Positions 35,812-48,060 of a DNA stretch of 64,000 nucleotides are shown piece by piece. Position 1 is the first letter of the stretch, and each line of letters starts with the position of its first letter. The notes beneath the pieces are model-generated. The model worked only from the letters and a program-made list of their open reading frames with translations, was not told where the DNA came from and did not search any database. The position numbers and the translations under genes were made by a program. The stretch comes from Nematostella vectensis (Eukaryota; Cnidaria; Anthozoa; Actiniaria; Edwardsiidae): positions 13,774,460-13,838,459 of the forward strand of contig NC_064047.1 in NCBI RefSeq assembly GCF_932526225.1, given 5' to 3'.

Positions 35812-36244
35812 CATGAGATCAAAAATGCAGCTCTGCAAAGTCGATGCGGCATCCACATTCGGCAAAGCACTGCAACTCTTTCCGACGACAGTGTCTTCGA
35901 TGAGTGTTTTGCAGAGGCGTGTCGCATTTTGTCTTGTCATCCTATCCATCTCGATACTTCGTCTGGCTCGGATCCTGCTCTTAGCGTATCGTTCATTGTG
36001 TTCGTCTGTGAAATAGTCAGCGTCCTGCTGGTCCATGCTGAAATCACTGTACGTCTCACCCTGCCCTTCAAACTGATCTGGAGGTACCTCCACCCCTGGG
36101 GGGTTCTGTGGGTAGATGATTTCCGAGAGTTGTTTACAATCCTCCACTCTAGTTTCTCCGCATGCGCAGAACGTTTTCTCCATGATCTGGTCTGGGAGAT
36201 GGTTGGACGGCAGAATGTGGAAGTAGCTTTCATGCGGTTGCTTT
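35812..36244 (-). CDS. Membrane-protein gene, C8-like exon after VWD
   Basis: A 433-nt exon beginning (R)KQPHESYFHILPSNHL, with CACGETRVEDC, an acidic middle (FSMDQQDADYFTDEHNE), a basic RARRS site and a cysteine-rich end (CKTLIEDTVVGKSC, SCIFDLM). The spacing of the last cysteines resembles the C8 region that follows VWD domains. RIRARRS could be a furin-type cleavage site (inference). The acceptor is TATGTGCCTAG and the donor CATG/GTAATT. It enters in phase 2, matching the 37019 exon. Confidence 0.85.
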
Positions 36245-36429
36245 CTAGGCACATACAGTCGATCCCATTAACGTTGTACAAGAGAATAGACGATTAAAAT
36301 GTCCATTCAAGATATTCAAGATATCTCCCATGCGTAACGGTGGGGCTGGGTTGAAGATTTACAGGGGTGGATCTAGCTTTTTGCCCCAAAAAAGGATGCT
36401 CCCATACTTAAAATCCCTACAATCACATA

Positions 36430-36600
36430 CAATATTCGACACAGTATTCGACACACACACAAATAGATCACTACAATCACATACAATATTCGAAACACAC
36501 ACACACACACGCACGCACGCACACACACACAGACACACACACACAAATAGATCACTACAATCACATACAATATTCGACACACACGCAAATAGATGTGCCC
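36430..36600. repeat. CA microsatellite within a roughly 42-bp repeat, three copies
   Basis: Copies of ATAGATCACTACAATCACAT plus ACAATATTCGACACACAC alternate with (CA)n and (CG/CA) tracts. Intronic. Confidence 0.85.
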
Positions 36601-37018
36601 GCTAACAGACCATTTGATGGACTTCCAAGTGATACTTTGTCTTTTAGAGCAAAAAGGTTTGGAGCTAGAACATTGAAAAAACCTGATAAACTTTTTTCGG
36701 GAGTGCGTAAATAGCAGTGTTTCCGAAAAAAAAAAATGTTTCATGAGTTTTCCGTAAGCCACTCAACAATCAGTCATTTAGAAAAAGATGCAAGCCAGCT
36801 TGAGAATCCCATCTGAATCATTTTGGTACTTTTAATCATCCGCCTGACATATTAACAGAATATTATATTACCAAAATGGCCCAGGTAAAACTAAAAACTT
36901 TGAGCGCAAAATAAGTTGAGTACACCATGGTCTCTTGGTACAAATACTATAGGAAAGTTCACAAGCATCAATATCTCTGAGATCTGTAACACTACCTCCA
37001 ACTTAGTCCAAATCTTGT
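36601..37018. other. Intron sequence
   Basis: AT-rich with no coding signal recognised, other than the donor GGAG/GTAGTG next to 37018. Confidence 0.4.
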
Positions 37019-37189
37019 CGCATCCGCATGTGAATGGCCATCGCCTCCGTGTTGAAACTCGTCGTTTGAGTCACCATTCATGTTTCCACAGAGTCCGCGA
37101 ATGCTGTTTGACTTCTTGAAAGCATTCACTTTGATATTCATTCCCCAGTCGAACCTTATGGCCTCGACCTTCGTGCCAGAAGGGAGAAG
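37019..37189 (-). CDS. Membrane-protein gene, VWD domain second exon
   Basis: Encodes VLLPSGTKVEAIRFDWGMNI, then SIRGLCGNMNGDSNDEFQHG and ATRFGLSW. The GLCGN(x)NGD motif, preceded by a basic strand and followed by FGLSWR, is the hallmark end of a von Willebrand D domain. The acceptor is CTTTTTGTAG and the donor AG/GTAGTG. It joins the 39132 exon in phase 0 and the 35812 exon in phase 2. VWD domains support disulfide-linked polymerisation or calcium-dependent matrix assembly. Confidence 0.9.
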
Positions 37190-37439
37190 TACCTACAAAA
37201 AGGTCAAAATGAAGTTTCTTACGTAAACGCCTAGGAGCACGCAAGCACAATTTTCATCATAAAGTAGACGGGGGTGTCGTCCTATTTTAGGGTATAACAT
37301 TCTACTAGGTACTAAACCGTAGGTGTTTAAAGATTCTTCCTATTCTTCTATCCACTGAAGATTCTCAGCCTAGATGAAAATACGCGAAAGTCGTCAGAAA
37401 AATGGTGTGCTTGATACCAATGGATAAAATTAGTACAGC

Positions 37440-39040
37440 GGTAACTATGGTTAACACAGGAAACCCGGTAAGATCGCCAGAACACAGGACACCCAGTAAA
37501 AACGGGGAGAGTGTGTGGGGAGTTGGGTGGGGAGGGGGGTCGCTAGCTTCAACACAGGGAACCAAGTTAGTACGTCAGGGGCAATGGTTAACACAGGAAA
37601 ACCGTAAGGAACACTGGGGGTAAGAGTAGACACAGGAAAACCGGTAAGAAGGCCGGGGGGCTAAGGTCAACACAGGAATCCTGGTAAGACGGCCGGGGGC
37701 TAAGGTCAAACACAGGAAACCCGGTAAGGAGGCCGGGGGGCTAAGGTCAAACACAGGAAACCCGGTAAGAAGGCCGGGGGGCTAAGGTCAACACAGGAAT
37801 CCTGGTAAGACGGCCGGGGGGCTAAGGTCAACACAGGAAACATGGTAAGGAGGCCGGGGGGCTAAGGTCAAACACAGGAATCCTGGTAAGAAGGCCGGGG
37901 GGGCTAAGGCCAAACACAGGAAACCCAGTAAGAAGGCCGGGGGGCTAAGGTCAAAGACAGGAATCCCGGTAAGAAGGCAGGGGGGCTAAGGTCAAACACA
38001 GGAAACCCGGTAAGGAGGCAGTCAAACACAGGAAACCCGGTAAGGAGGCCGGGGGGCTAAGGTCAAAACAGGAATCCTGGTAAGAAGGCCGGGGGGCTAA
38101 GGTCCTACACAGGAAACCCGGTAAGAAGGCCTGGGGGGCTAAGGTCAAACACAGGAAACCCGGTAAGAAGGCCGGGGGGCTAAGGTCAAACACAGGAAAC
38201 TCGGAAAGAAGGCCGGGGGGCTAAGGTCAATTACAGGAAACCCGGTAAGAAGGCCGGGGGGCTAAGGTCAAAGACAGGAATCCCGGTAAGAAGGCCGGGG
38301 GGCTAAGGTCAGACACAGGAAACCCGGTGAGGAGGCAGGGGGCTAAGGTCAAACACAGGAAACCCGGTAAGGAGGCCGGGGGGCTAAGGTCAACACAGGA
38401 ATCCTGGTAAGAAGGCCGGGGGGCTAAGGTCAAACACAGGAAACCCGGTAAGAAGGCCTGGGGGGCTAAGGTCAAACACAGGAAACCCGGTAAGAAGGCC
38501 TGGGGGGCTAAGGTCAAACACAGGAAACCCGGTGAGGAGGCAGGGGGCTAAGGTCAAACACAGGAAACCCGGTAAGGAGGCCGGGGGGCTAAGGTCAACA
38601 CAGGAATCCTGGTAAGAAGGCCGGGGGGCTAAGGTCAAAGACAGGAATCCCGGTAAGAAGGCCTGGGGGGCTAAGGTCAAACACAGGAAACCCGGTGAGG
38701 AGGCAGGGGGCTAAGGTCAAACACAGGAAACCCGGTAAGGAGGCCGGGGGGCTAAGGTCAACACAGGAATCCTGGTAAGAAGGCCGGGGGGCTAAGGTCA
38801 AACACAGGAAACCCGGTAAGAAGGCCTGGGGGGCTAAGGTCAAACACAGGAAACATGATAAGGAGGCCGGGGGGCTAAGGTCAAACACAGTAAAACCCGG
38901 TAAAGAGGCCGGAGGGACGGCTAAGGTCAAACACAAGAAACCCGGTAAGGAGGCCGGGGGGCTAAGGTCAAACACAGGAAACCCGGTAAGGAGGCCGGGG
39001 GACTAAGGTCAAACACAGGAATCCCGGTAAAAAGGCGAGG
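37440..39040. repeat. 41-bp minisatellite (third family), about 38 copies
   Basis: The unit is GGAAACCCGGTAAGAAGGCC then GGGGGGCTAAGGTCAAACACA, varying from 40 to 43 bp mainly in the G run. It lies in the intron between the two VWD exons. On the gene strand each copy reads TTTGACCTTAGCC, which has an acceptor-like TTAG. Confidence 0.96.
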
Positions 39041-39131
39041 GGGGGGGGGTAGGCTGGGCAAGTATTGACCCAATAAGCACCAAGCCTCGGGCGTCAATGA
39101 GTAAAGTAATGACAAATATTTATTAACTTAC

Positions 39132-39353
39132 AGTATGCGTTACTCGGCTGCCAGAGATCTGCCTGTAAATGTGTGTTCCGTTTGGTAGATGTCCGCTTGG
39201 TACACGGACGGTCATTGGCATGGGAGCATTGGCTTGGTGTTGCAATTGGGAGTTGCAGATTGACAGAATAATCACGTCATTTCTCTCCCGTATTGCTACT
39301 CCGCAGTTACAGGAGGCGCTACTATGCCAGCACGTCCACAGGCGCGTGTGCAC
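39132..39353 (-). CDS. Membrane-protein gene, VWD domain first exon
   Basis: A 222-nt phase-0 exon: VHTRLWTCWHSSASCNCGVA then IRERNDVIILSICNSQ and GTHIYRQISGSRVTHT. The SCNCGVAIRE(x)DDVI pattern is the usual start of this VWD subtype. The acceptor is CCCATGTAG and the donor ACT/GTAAGT. It joins the 46418 exon (..DNDHHTE) in phase 0 across the 54-bp array. Joined to the 37019 exon it gives a continuous VWD domain. Confidence 0.9.
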
Positions 39354-40180
39354 CTACATGGGATACCAACAATGATGTCACGAAACGCACCCACTTTATT
39401 TTACTAGAAAACCTTAATCATCACCAGTTCACTTCCAGAGGGGCGACGAGGTATGGAGTAGAGGAGGTATGGAGTTTTTTTTATATCACACATTTTTATA
39501 ATGTATGCTACAGAAGCATAAGCGCAATTTAGCTACGTTATTATAACGTTATTATAGGACATTAACACTGGTAGATATTAACGTCTATTAAATGCACGCG
39601 TATCAAATTAATATGAATTTTAGCATGACGTATTGAGATAAACTAAATAACGCGGATCCAAGAAGATGGCAGAATTGATTTCTTAATTTGCTGCTTGGAA
39701 ATACTTTTCTCATGCCAAAAATAATGACGAGCTAGACCAAACACTATGTGAAGTTCCTTATTACTAAGCAGTATGGGTGATGTAGAAGGTATCAGAAGAT
39801 TTCACCACATTAGATTGATGCATGACAAAAACAATGAGAAACAAAACAATAGAACGGAAATACAATAGGACTATGAGGTTATCCAGCCAATCCTGTTAGG
39901 GCTTACCAGCGTTCTTCTACACTTCACAGCAGTATTAACTATTTTGTTTTCGATCTTTAATGATTAGTATTAATCATCAGTATTAACTTTTCAAATTCGC
40001 GTTAACTTAAAAGTGGAGCTTTAGTTTCCCATAATAAGGTATATAGGTCCGCTACTAGCCTCAGTTGTGTTGCACTTTGAGAAGATCGCCTCTTAAAGCT
40101 AGTGGCTTAGAGTTGGCATTGGTTAGGTCCCTTAACCTTAGCAGTGTTCCATGTTCGGCGGGTATGGCATGAGAGAGTAG
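39354..40180. other. Intron sequence before the 54-bp array
   Basis: AT-rich intron sequence with no recognised feature. Confidence 0.5.
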
Positions 40181-43100
40181 TTGTACATTGCAGCAAGAGA
40201 CACACACCTCGAAGTGGTGGTCAGTATCAATGATATGACAAGAAAGAGTAGTTGTACATACCTCGGAGTGGTGGTCATTATCAATGATATGATAAGAAAG
40301 AGTAGTTGTACATACCTCGGTGTGGTGGTCAGTATCAATGATATGATAAGAAGGAGTAGTTGTACATACCTCGGTGTGGTGGTCAGTATCAATGATATGA
40401 TAAGAAAGAGTAGTTGTACATACCTCGGTGTGGTGGTCATTATCAATGATATGATAAGAAAGAGTAGTTGTACATACCTCGGAGTGGTGATCAGTATCAA
40501 TGATATGATAAGAAAGAGTAGTTGTACATACCTCGGTGTGGTGGTCATTATCAATGATATGATAAGAAAGAGTAGTTGTACATACCTCGGTGTGGTGATC
40601 AGTATCAATGATATGATAAGAAAGAGTAGTTGTACATACCTCGGTGTGGTGATCAGTATCAATGATATGATAAGAAAGAGTAGTTGTACATACCTCGGTG
40701 TGGTGATCAGTATCAATGATATGATAAGAAAGAGTAGTTGTACATACCTCGGTGTGGTGGTCATTATCAATGATATGACAAGAAAGAGTAGTTGTACATA
40801 CCTCGGTGTGGTGGTCATTATCAATGATGTGATAAGAAAGAGTAGTTGTACATACCTCGGTGTGGTGGTCAGTATCAATGATATGATAAGAAAGAGTAGT
40901 TGTACATACCTCGGTGTGGTGATCAGTATCAATGATATGATAAGAAAGAGTAGTTGTACATACCTCGGTGTGGTGGTCATTATCAATGATATGATAAGAA
41001 AGAGTAGTTGTACATACCTCGGTGTGGTGGTCATTATCAATGATATGACAAGAAAGAGTAGTTGTACATACCTCGGTGTGGTGGTCATTATCAATGATGT
41101 GATAAGAAAGAGTAGTTGTACATACCTCGGTGTGGTGGTCAGTATCAATGATATGATAAGAAAGAGTAGTTGTACATACCTCGGTGTGGTGATCAGTATC
41201 AATGATATGATAAGAAAGAGTAGTTGTACATACCTCGGTGTGGTGGTCAGTATCAATGATATGACAAGAAAGAGTAGTTGTACATACCTCGGTGTGGTGG
41301 TCATTATCAATGATGTGATAAGAAAGAGTAGTTGTACATACCTCGGTGTGGTGGTCAGTATCAATGATATGATAAGAAAGAGTAGTTGTACATACCTCGG
41401 TGTGGTGATCAGTATCAATGATATGATAAGAAAGAGTAGTTGTACATACCTCGGTGTGGTGGTCATTATCAATGATGTGATAAGAAAGAGTAGTTGTACA
41501 TACCTCGGTGTGGTGGTCAGTATCAATGATATGATAAGAAAGAGTAGTTGTACATACCTCGGTGTGGTGATCAGTATCAATGATATGATAAGAAAGAGTA
41601 GTTGTACATACCTCGGTGTGGTGGTCATTATCAATGATATGACAAGAAAGAGTAGTTGTACATACCTCGGTGTGGTGGTCATTATCAATGATGTGATAAG
41701 AAAGAGTAGTTGTACATACCTCGGTGTGGTGGTCAGTATCAATGATATGATAAGAAAGAGTAGTTGTACATACCTCGGTGTGGTGATCAGTATCAATGAT
41801 ATGATAAGAAAGAGTAGTTGTACATACCTCGGTGTGGTGATCATTATCAATGATATGATAAGAAGGAGTAGTTGTACATACCTCGGTGTGGTGGTCATTA
41901 TCAATGATATGATAAGAAAGAGTAGTTGTACATACCTCGGAGTGGTGGTCAGTATCAATGATATGATAAGAAAGAGTAGTTGTACATACCTCGGTGTGGT
42001 GATCAGTATCAATGATATGATAAGAAAGAGTAGTTGTACATACCTCGGTGTGGTGGTCATTATCAATGATATGATAAGAAAGAGTAGTTGTACATACCTC
42101 GGTGTGGTGATCAGTATCAATGATATGATAAGAAAGAGTAGTTGTACATACCTCGGTGTGGTGGTCAGTATCAATGATATGATAAGAAAGAGTAGTTGTA
42201 CATACCTCGGTGTGGTGGTCATTATCAATGATATGATAAGAAAGAGTAGTTGTACATACCTCGGTGTGGTGGTCATTATCAATGATATGATAAGAAAGAG
42301 TAGTTGTACATACCTCGGTGTGGTGGTCAGTATCAATGATATGACAAGAAAGAGTAGTTGTACATACCTCGGTGTGGTGGTCATTATCAATGATATGATA
42401 AGAAAGAGTAGTTGTACATACCTCGGTGTGGTGGTCAGTATCAATGATATGATAAGAAAGAGTAGTTGTACATACCTCGGTGTGGTGGTCATTATCAATG
42501 ATATGATAAGAAAGAGTAGTTGTACATACCTCGGTGTGGTGGTCATTATCAATGATATGATAAGAAAGAGTAGTTGTACATACCTCGGTGTGGTGGTCAT
42601 TATCAATGATATGATAAGAAAGAGTAGTTGTACATACCTCGGTGTGGTGGTCAGTATCAATGATATGACAAGAAAGAGTAGTTGTACATACCTCGGTGTG
42701 GTGGTCAGTATCAATGATATGATAAGAAGGAGTAGTTGTACATACCTCGGTGTGGTGGTCAGTATCAATGATATGACAAGAAAGAGTAGTTGTACATACC
42801 TCGGTGTGGTGGTCAGTATCAATGATATGATAAGAAGGAGTAGTTGTACATACCTCGGTGTGGTGGTCATTATCAATGATATGATAAGAAAGAGTAGTTG
42901 TACATACCTCGGTGTGGTGATCAGTATCAATGATATGATAAGAAAGAGTAGTTGTACATACCTCGGTGTGGTGGTCAGTATCAATGATATGATAAGAAAG
43001 AGTAGTTGTACATACCTCGGTGTGGTGGTCAGTATCAATGATATGATAAGAAAGAGTAGTTGTACATACCTCGGTGTGGTGGTCATTATCAATGATATGA

Positions 43101-46100
43101 TAAGAAAGAGTAGTTGTACATACCTCGGTGTGGTGGTCATTATCAATGATATGATAAGAAAGAGTAGTTGTACATACCTCGGTGTGGTGGTCATTATCAA
43201 TGATATGATAAGAAAGAGTAGTTGTACATACCTCGGTGTGGTGGTCAGTATCAATGATATGATAAGAAAGAGTAGTTGTACATACCTCGGAGTGGTGGTC
43301 AGTATCAATGATATGATAAGAAAGAGTAGTTGTACATACCTCGGAGTGGTGGTCAGTATCAATGATATGACAAGAAAGAGTAGTTGTACATACCTCGGTG
43401 TGGTGGTCAGTATCAATGATATGATAAGAAAGAGTAGTTGTACATACCTCGGTGTGGTGATCAGTATCAATGATATGATAAGAAAGAGTAGTTGTACATA
43501 CCTCGGTGTGGTGGTCATTATCAATGATGTGATAAGAAAGAGTAGTTGTACATACCTCGGTGTGGTGGTCAGTATCAATGATATGATAAGAAAGAGTAGT
43601 TGTACATACCTCGGTGTGGTGATCAGTATCAATGATATGATAAGAAAGAGTAGTTGTACATACCTCGGTGTGGTGGTCATTATCAATGATATGACAAGAA
43701 AGAGTAGTTGTACATACCTCGGTGTGGTGGTCATTATCAATGATGTGATAAGAAAGAGTAGTTGTACATACCTCGGTGTGGTGGTCAGTATCAATGATAT
43801 GATAAGAAAGAGTAGTTGTACATACCTCGGTGTGGTGATCAGTATCAATGATATGATAAGAAAGAGTAGTTGTACATACCTCGGTGTGGTGATCATTATC
43901 AATGATATGATAAGAAGGAGTAGTTGTACATACCTCGGTGTGGTGGTCATTATCAATGATATGATAAGAAAGAGTAGTTGTACATACCTCGGAGTGGTGG
44001 TCAGTATCAATGATATGATAAGAAAGAGTAGTTGTACATACCTCGGTGTGGTGATCAGTATCAATGATATGATAAGAAAGAGTAGTTGTACATACCTCGG
44101 TGTGGTGGTCATTATCAATGATATGATAAGAAAGAGTAGTTGTACATACCTCGGTGTGGTGATCAGTATCAATGATATGATAAGAAAGAGTAGTTGTACA
44201 TACCTCGGTGTGGTGGTCAGTATCAATGATATGATAAGAAAGAGTAGTTGTACATACCTCGGTGTGGTGGTCATTATCAATGATATGATAAGAAAGAGTA
44301 GTTGTACATACCTCGGTGTGGTGGTCATTATCAATGATATGATAAGAAAGAGTAGTTGTACATACCTCGGTGTGGTGGTCAGTATCAATGATATGACAAG
44401 AAAGAGTAGTTGTACATACCTCGGTGTGGTGGTCATTATCAATGATATGATAAGAAAGAGTAGTTGTACATACCTCGGTGTGGTGGTCAGTATCAATGAT
44501 ATGATAAGAAAGAGTAGTTGTACATACCTCGGTGTGGTGGTCATTATCAATGATATGATAAGAAAGAGTAGTTGTACATACCTCGGTGTGGTGGTCATTA
44601 TCAATGATATGATAAGAAAGAGTAGTTGTACATACCTCGGTGTGGTGGTCATTATCAATGATATGATAAGAAAGAGTAGTTGTACATACCTCGGTGTGGT
44701 GGTCAGTATCAATGATATGACAAGAAAGAGTAGTTGTACATACCTCGGTGTGGTGGTCAGTATCAATGATATGATAAGAAGGAGTAGTTGTACATACCTC
44801 GGTGTGGTGGTCAGTATCAATGATATGACAAGAAAGAGTAGTTGTACATACCTCGGTGTGGTGGTCAGTATCAATGATATGATAAGAAGGAGTAGTTGTA
44901 CATACCTCGGTGTGGTGGTCATTATCAATGATATGATAAGAAAGAGTAGTTGTACATACCTCGGTGTGGTGATCAGTATCAATGATATGATAAGAAAGAG
45001 TAGTTGTACATACCTCGGTGTGGTGGTCAGTATCAATGATTATATAAGAAAGAGTAGTTGTACATACCTCGGTGTGGTGGTCAGTATCAATGATATGATA
45101 AGAAAGAGTAGTTGTACATACCTCGGTGTGGTGGTCATTATCAATGATATGATAAGAAGGAGTAGTTGTACATACCTCGGTGTGGTGGTCATTATCAATG
45201 ATATGATAAGAAAGAGTAGTTGTACATACCTCGGTGTGGTGGTCAGTATCAATGATATGATAAGAAAGAGTAGTTGTACATACCTCGGAGTGGTGGTCAG
45301 TATCAATGATATGATAAGAAAGAGTAGTTGTACATACCTCGGAGTGGTGGTCAGTATCAATGATATGACAAGAAAGAGTAGTTGTACATACCTCGGTGTG
45401 GTGGTCATTATCAATGATATGATAAGAAAGAGTAGTTGTACATACCTCGGTGTGGTGGTCATTATCAATGATATGATAAGAAAGAGTAGTTGTACATACC
45501 TCGGTGTGGTGGTCATTATCAATGATATGATAAGAAAGAGTAGTTGTACATACCTCGGTGTGGTGGTCATTATCAATGATATGACAAGAAAGAGTAGTTG
45601 TACATACCTCGGAGTGGTGGTCAGTATCAATGATATGATAAGAAAGAGTAGTTGTACATACCTCGGTGTGGTGATCAGTATCAATGATATGATAAGAAAG
45701 AGTAGTTGTACATACCTCGGTGTGGTGGTCATTATCAATGATATGATAAGAAGGAGTAGTTGTACATACCTCGGAGTGGTGGTCATTATCAATAATATGA
45801 TAAGAAAGAGTAGTTGTACATACCTCGGTGTGGTGGTCAGTATCAATGATATCATAAGAAAGAGTAGTTGTACATACCTCGGTGTGGTGATCAGTATCAA
45901 TGATATGATAAGAAAGAGTAGTTGTACATACCTCGGTGTGGTGATCAGTATCAATGATATGATAAGAAAGAGTAGTTGTACATACCTCGGTGTGGTGGTC
46001 AGTATCAATGATATGATAAGAAAGAGTAGTTGTACATACCTCGGTGTGGTGGTCAGTATCAATGATATGATAAGAAAGAGTAGTTGTACATACCTCGGTG

Positions 46101-46440
46101 TGGTGGTCAGTATCAATGACATGATAAGAAGGAGTAGTTGTACATACCTCGGTGTGGTGGTCATTATCAATGATATGATAAGAAAGAGTAGTTGTACATA
46201 CCTCGGTGTGGTGGTCATTATCAATGATATGATAAGAAAGAGTAGTTGTACATACCTCGGAGTGGTGGTCATTATCAATGATATGATAAGAAAGAGTAGT
46301 TGTACATACCTCGGTGTGGTGATCAGTATCAATGATATGATAAGAAAGAGTAGTTGTACATACCTCGGTGTGGTGGTCATTATCAATGATATGATAAGAA
46401 AGAGTAGTTGTACATACCTCGGTGTGGTGGTCATTATCTT
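40181..46440. repeat. 54-bp minisatellite, about 115 copies, built from an exon end plus its 5' splice site
   Basis: On the gene (minus) strand each unit reads GATAATGACCACCACACCGAG, of which the last bases are exon, then GTATGTACAACTACTCTTTC and TTATCATATCATT, which is intron. The first unit is continuous with the true exon 46418-46481. A block of at least 1.4 kb is repeated at a distance of exactly 2,052 bp (38 units; for example 42649 and 44701, and 41838 and 43890). The unit has no stop in several frames and 54 is a multiple of three, which explains ORFs of 1632-2129 codons on both strands. Copies differ mainly at a handful of positions (GAT/AAT, C/T). Confidence 0.97.
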
Positions 46441-46481
46441 GGAACAGCACGTAGTCACCGTGGTGTAAAAAAGGGTAATAC
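46418..46481 (-). CDS. Membrane-protein gene, small exon ending at the repeated splice donor
   Basis: A 64-nt exon reading YYPFLHHGDYVLFQDNDHH then TE, between the acceptor CTGCTTTTTAG and the donor GAG/GTATGT (46412-46417). It joins in phase 0 to VHTRLW of the 39132 exon, giving a natural lead-in to the VWD domain. It enters in phase 2, and I could not reconcile this with the end of the upstream exon. Its last 21 bases and the following intron are what is amplified in the 54-bp array. Confidence 0.75.
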
Positions 46482-47329
46482 CTAAAAAGCAGATGATATG
46501 GGTTTCAAAGGCGATTACTTTCTCAAACACGATATACATCGAGGCGCGCAAGGCAAAACTGGTATGTGCTGAAGTGAGGGTCGTTATAAGTTCGACATTC
46601 ACGATTCTCTGTCTGTTCTACTGTGACATACCAAAGCAAGCAAAAAAAGTGTATAAAAATATGCACACAGTAATGCCTGCTTTTTAAACAACAACAACAA
46701 TAATATAAAGACGAGAACAACAGCAACAATAACAGAAACCACAAAAACAATAACATAAACAACAAAATTTAGTTTCTAGTAAAACGTGATACATTCGCAC
46801 GAAGAGGCTATTTCATGTCGTCTGCATCTCGGTAAATATATCGATCCTCCGCTATCAAACTCTTACAAAATACTGGTGACCATGGTAACGGTGTGATCAT
46901 TTATTTTTTATCAATGTTCACCGTGCCAATGCTCAGGAAGAATGCAGGATGGGGGAGTAGCTGCTGGTCTTGGGTTTGCAAGTTGCCTCTTCTTAACTTA
47001 ACAAAAATCATTCCATTGTTTTCTGACAATGACAACGTAACCGCTCTAAACTTAAAACGCCCAACAAAGCGTCCAAAAATAAAAACGTCCTTAAAAGCCC
47101 AGCCATTAAAACACCTAACCTTTAAAACGCTAAAAACACTAGACCTTAAATACACTAGACCAAAATAGAATCCAGCCAAACGCCTAACGATAAAAAGGCC
47201 CAAGCTTCAAAACGCCCAAAGATAAAATCGGTAGACCAAAATAAAGCCCAACCATTAGAACCAACTTTTAAAACGCTAAACACGCTCGACCATAAAAACA
47301 CTAGATAAAAACGCCCAGCCAATGTAGAC
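46482..47329. other. Intron sequence with degenerate A-rich repeats
   Basis: Positions 47040-47310 contain irregular short repeats around TAAAACGCCCAACAAAG. No exon recognised. Confidence 0.45.
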
Positions 47330-47665
47330 TTACCCGTACACGCGGCAAGATATAGTCATCCCAAATTAAACTAGGAAGTGAGTCAGAAGGACTTTGAATA
47401 AAATATGCACCACACGGGACTGCCCGTCGATCAGCGTATCACAGACACTTCGTACTCGGACATTGTACGTGGTCCCTACGTCATCACCGTGTGAGAACGC
47501 GACTTGGCAGTTATCAAAAATGCCCACATTGTTAGTTGTGAGCAGCGTAGCGAATATCTTGATTGGGAGGAGAGGGTGGGGCAAGATGTGTATCGGTACT
47601 GTGGTCCTGAGGGTGATGTCAAATGGCTTGTCGCACTCTTTCGTCAAAATGTGTCTTGGATGAAC
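47330..47665 (-). CDS. Membrane-protein gene, beta-domain exon upstream of VWD (frame problem at 3' end)
   Basis: After the acceptor CATCTTGCAG the frame reads VHPRHILTKECDKPFDITL, then IFDNCQVAFSHGDDVGTTYN and VRVRSVCDTLIDGQSRVVHI. This looks like an Ig- or transthyretin-like beta domain with three cysteines. Near 47400 this frame runs to TAA, while an overlapping frame reads SPSDSLPSLIWDDYILPRVR to a strong donor CGG/GTAAGT (47325-47330). A one-base indel, a sequencing error or an extra intron is possible. The exact 3' boundary is therefore uncertain. Confidence 0.6.
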
Positions 47666-48060
47666 CTGCAAGATGGGCATGGATTACTAAAATTTCAGAT
47701 AAAAAATCAAATAATCAACTATTCTTGAAGGCGGAGAGCTCTCTCCTTGTCAAGACAAGCATTTTCGTAAAACCTATTACCTCTATCCCAATATAATAGG
47801 GATCAATGTACTTCTGCCTGGTCCATTTGCTATCCAAATGCGTGTTTTACTTCATCCTTAGCCGACAGGTGGTCTAAGATTCCAAAACAGATCTATAATC
47901 AGTATGGCGCGTCCAAAGGCCCTCCCCTCTCCTCCCCTCTCTATTCCACCTCCCCTCCCCCTCCCTCTACATTCCACCTCCCCTCCCCCTCCCTCTACAT
48001 TCAACCTCCCACCCCCTTCCCTCTACATTCCACCTCCCCTCTGAAGTAGACTCCGGCTAC
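47666..48060. other. Unique sequence with pyrimidine tract
   Basis: Positions 47918-48045 form a C/T-rich tract with a roughly 30-bp tandem repeat (CCTCCCCTCCCCCTCCCTCT then ACATTCCA). No exon of the membrane-protein gene was found here. Confidence 0.6.

Noticed and set aside
37440-39040. The 37-39 kb array as an amplified splice acceptor
   Set aside because: Units contain TTTGACCTTAG, and the true acceptor is TTTTGACCTTTTTGTAG. The resemblance is short and may be chance, unlike the clear donor match in the 54-bp array.
40061-46602. ORFs of 1632-2129 codons on both strands
   Set aside because: They arise because the 54-bp unit is a multiple of three and lacks stops in several frames. Only the short exon at 46418-46481 has independent splice support; the array itself is reported as a repeat.
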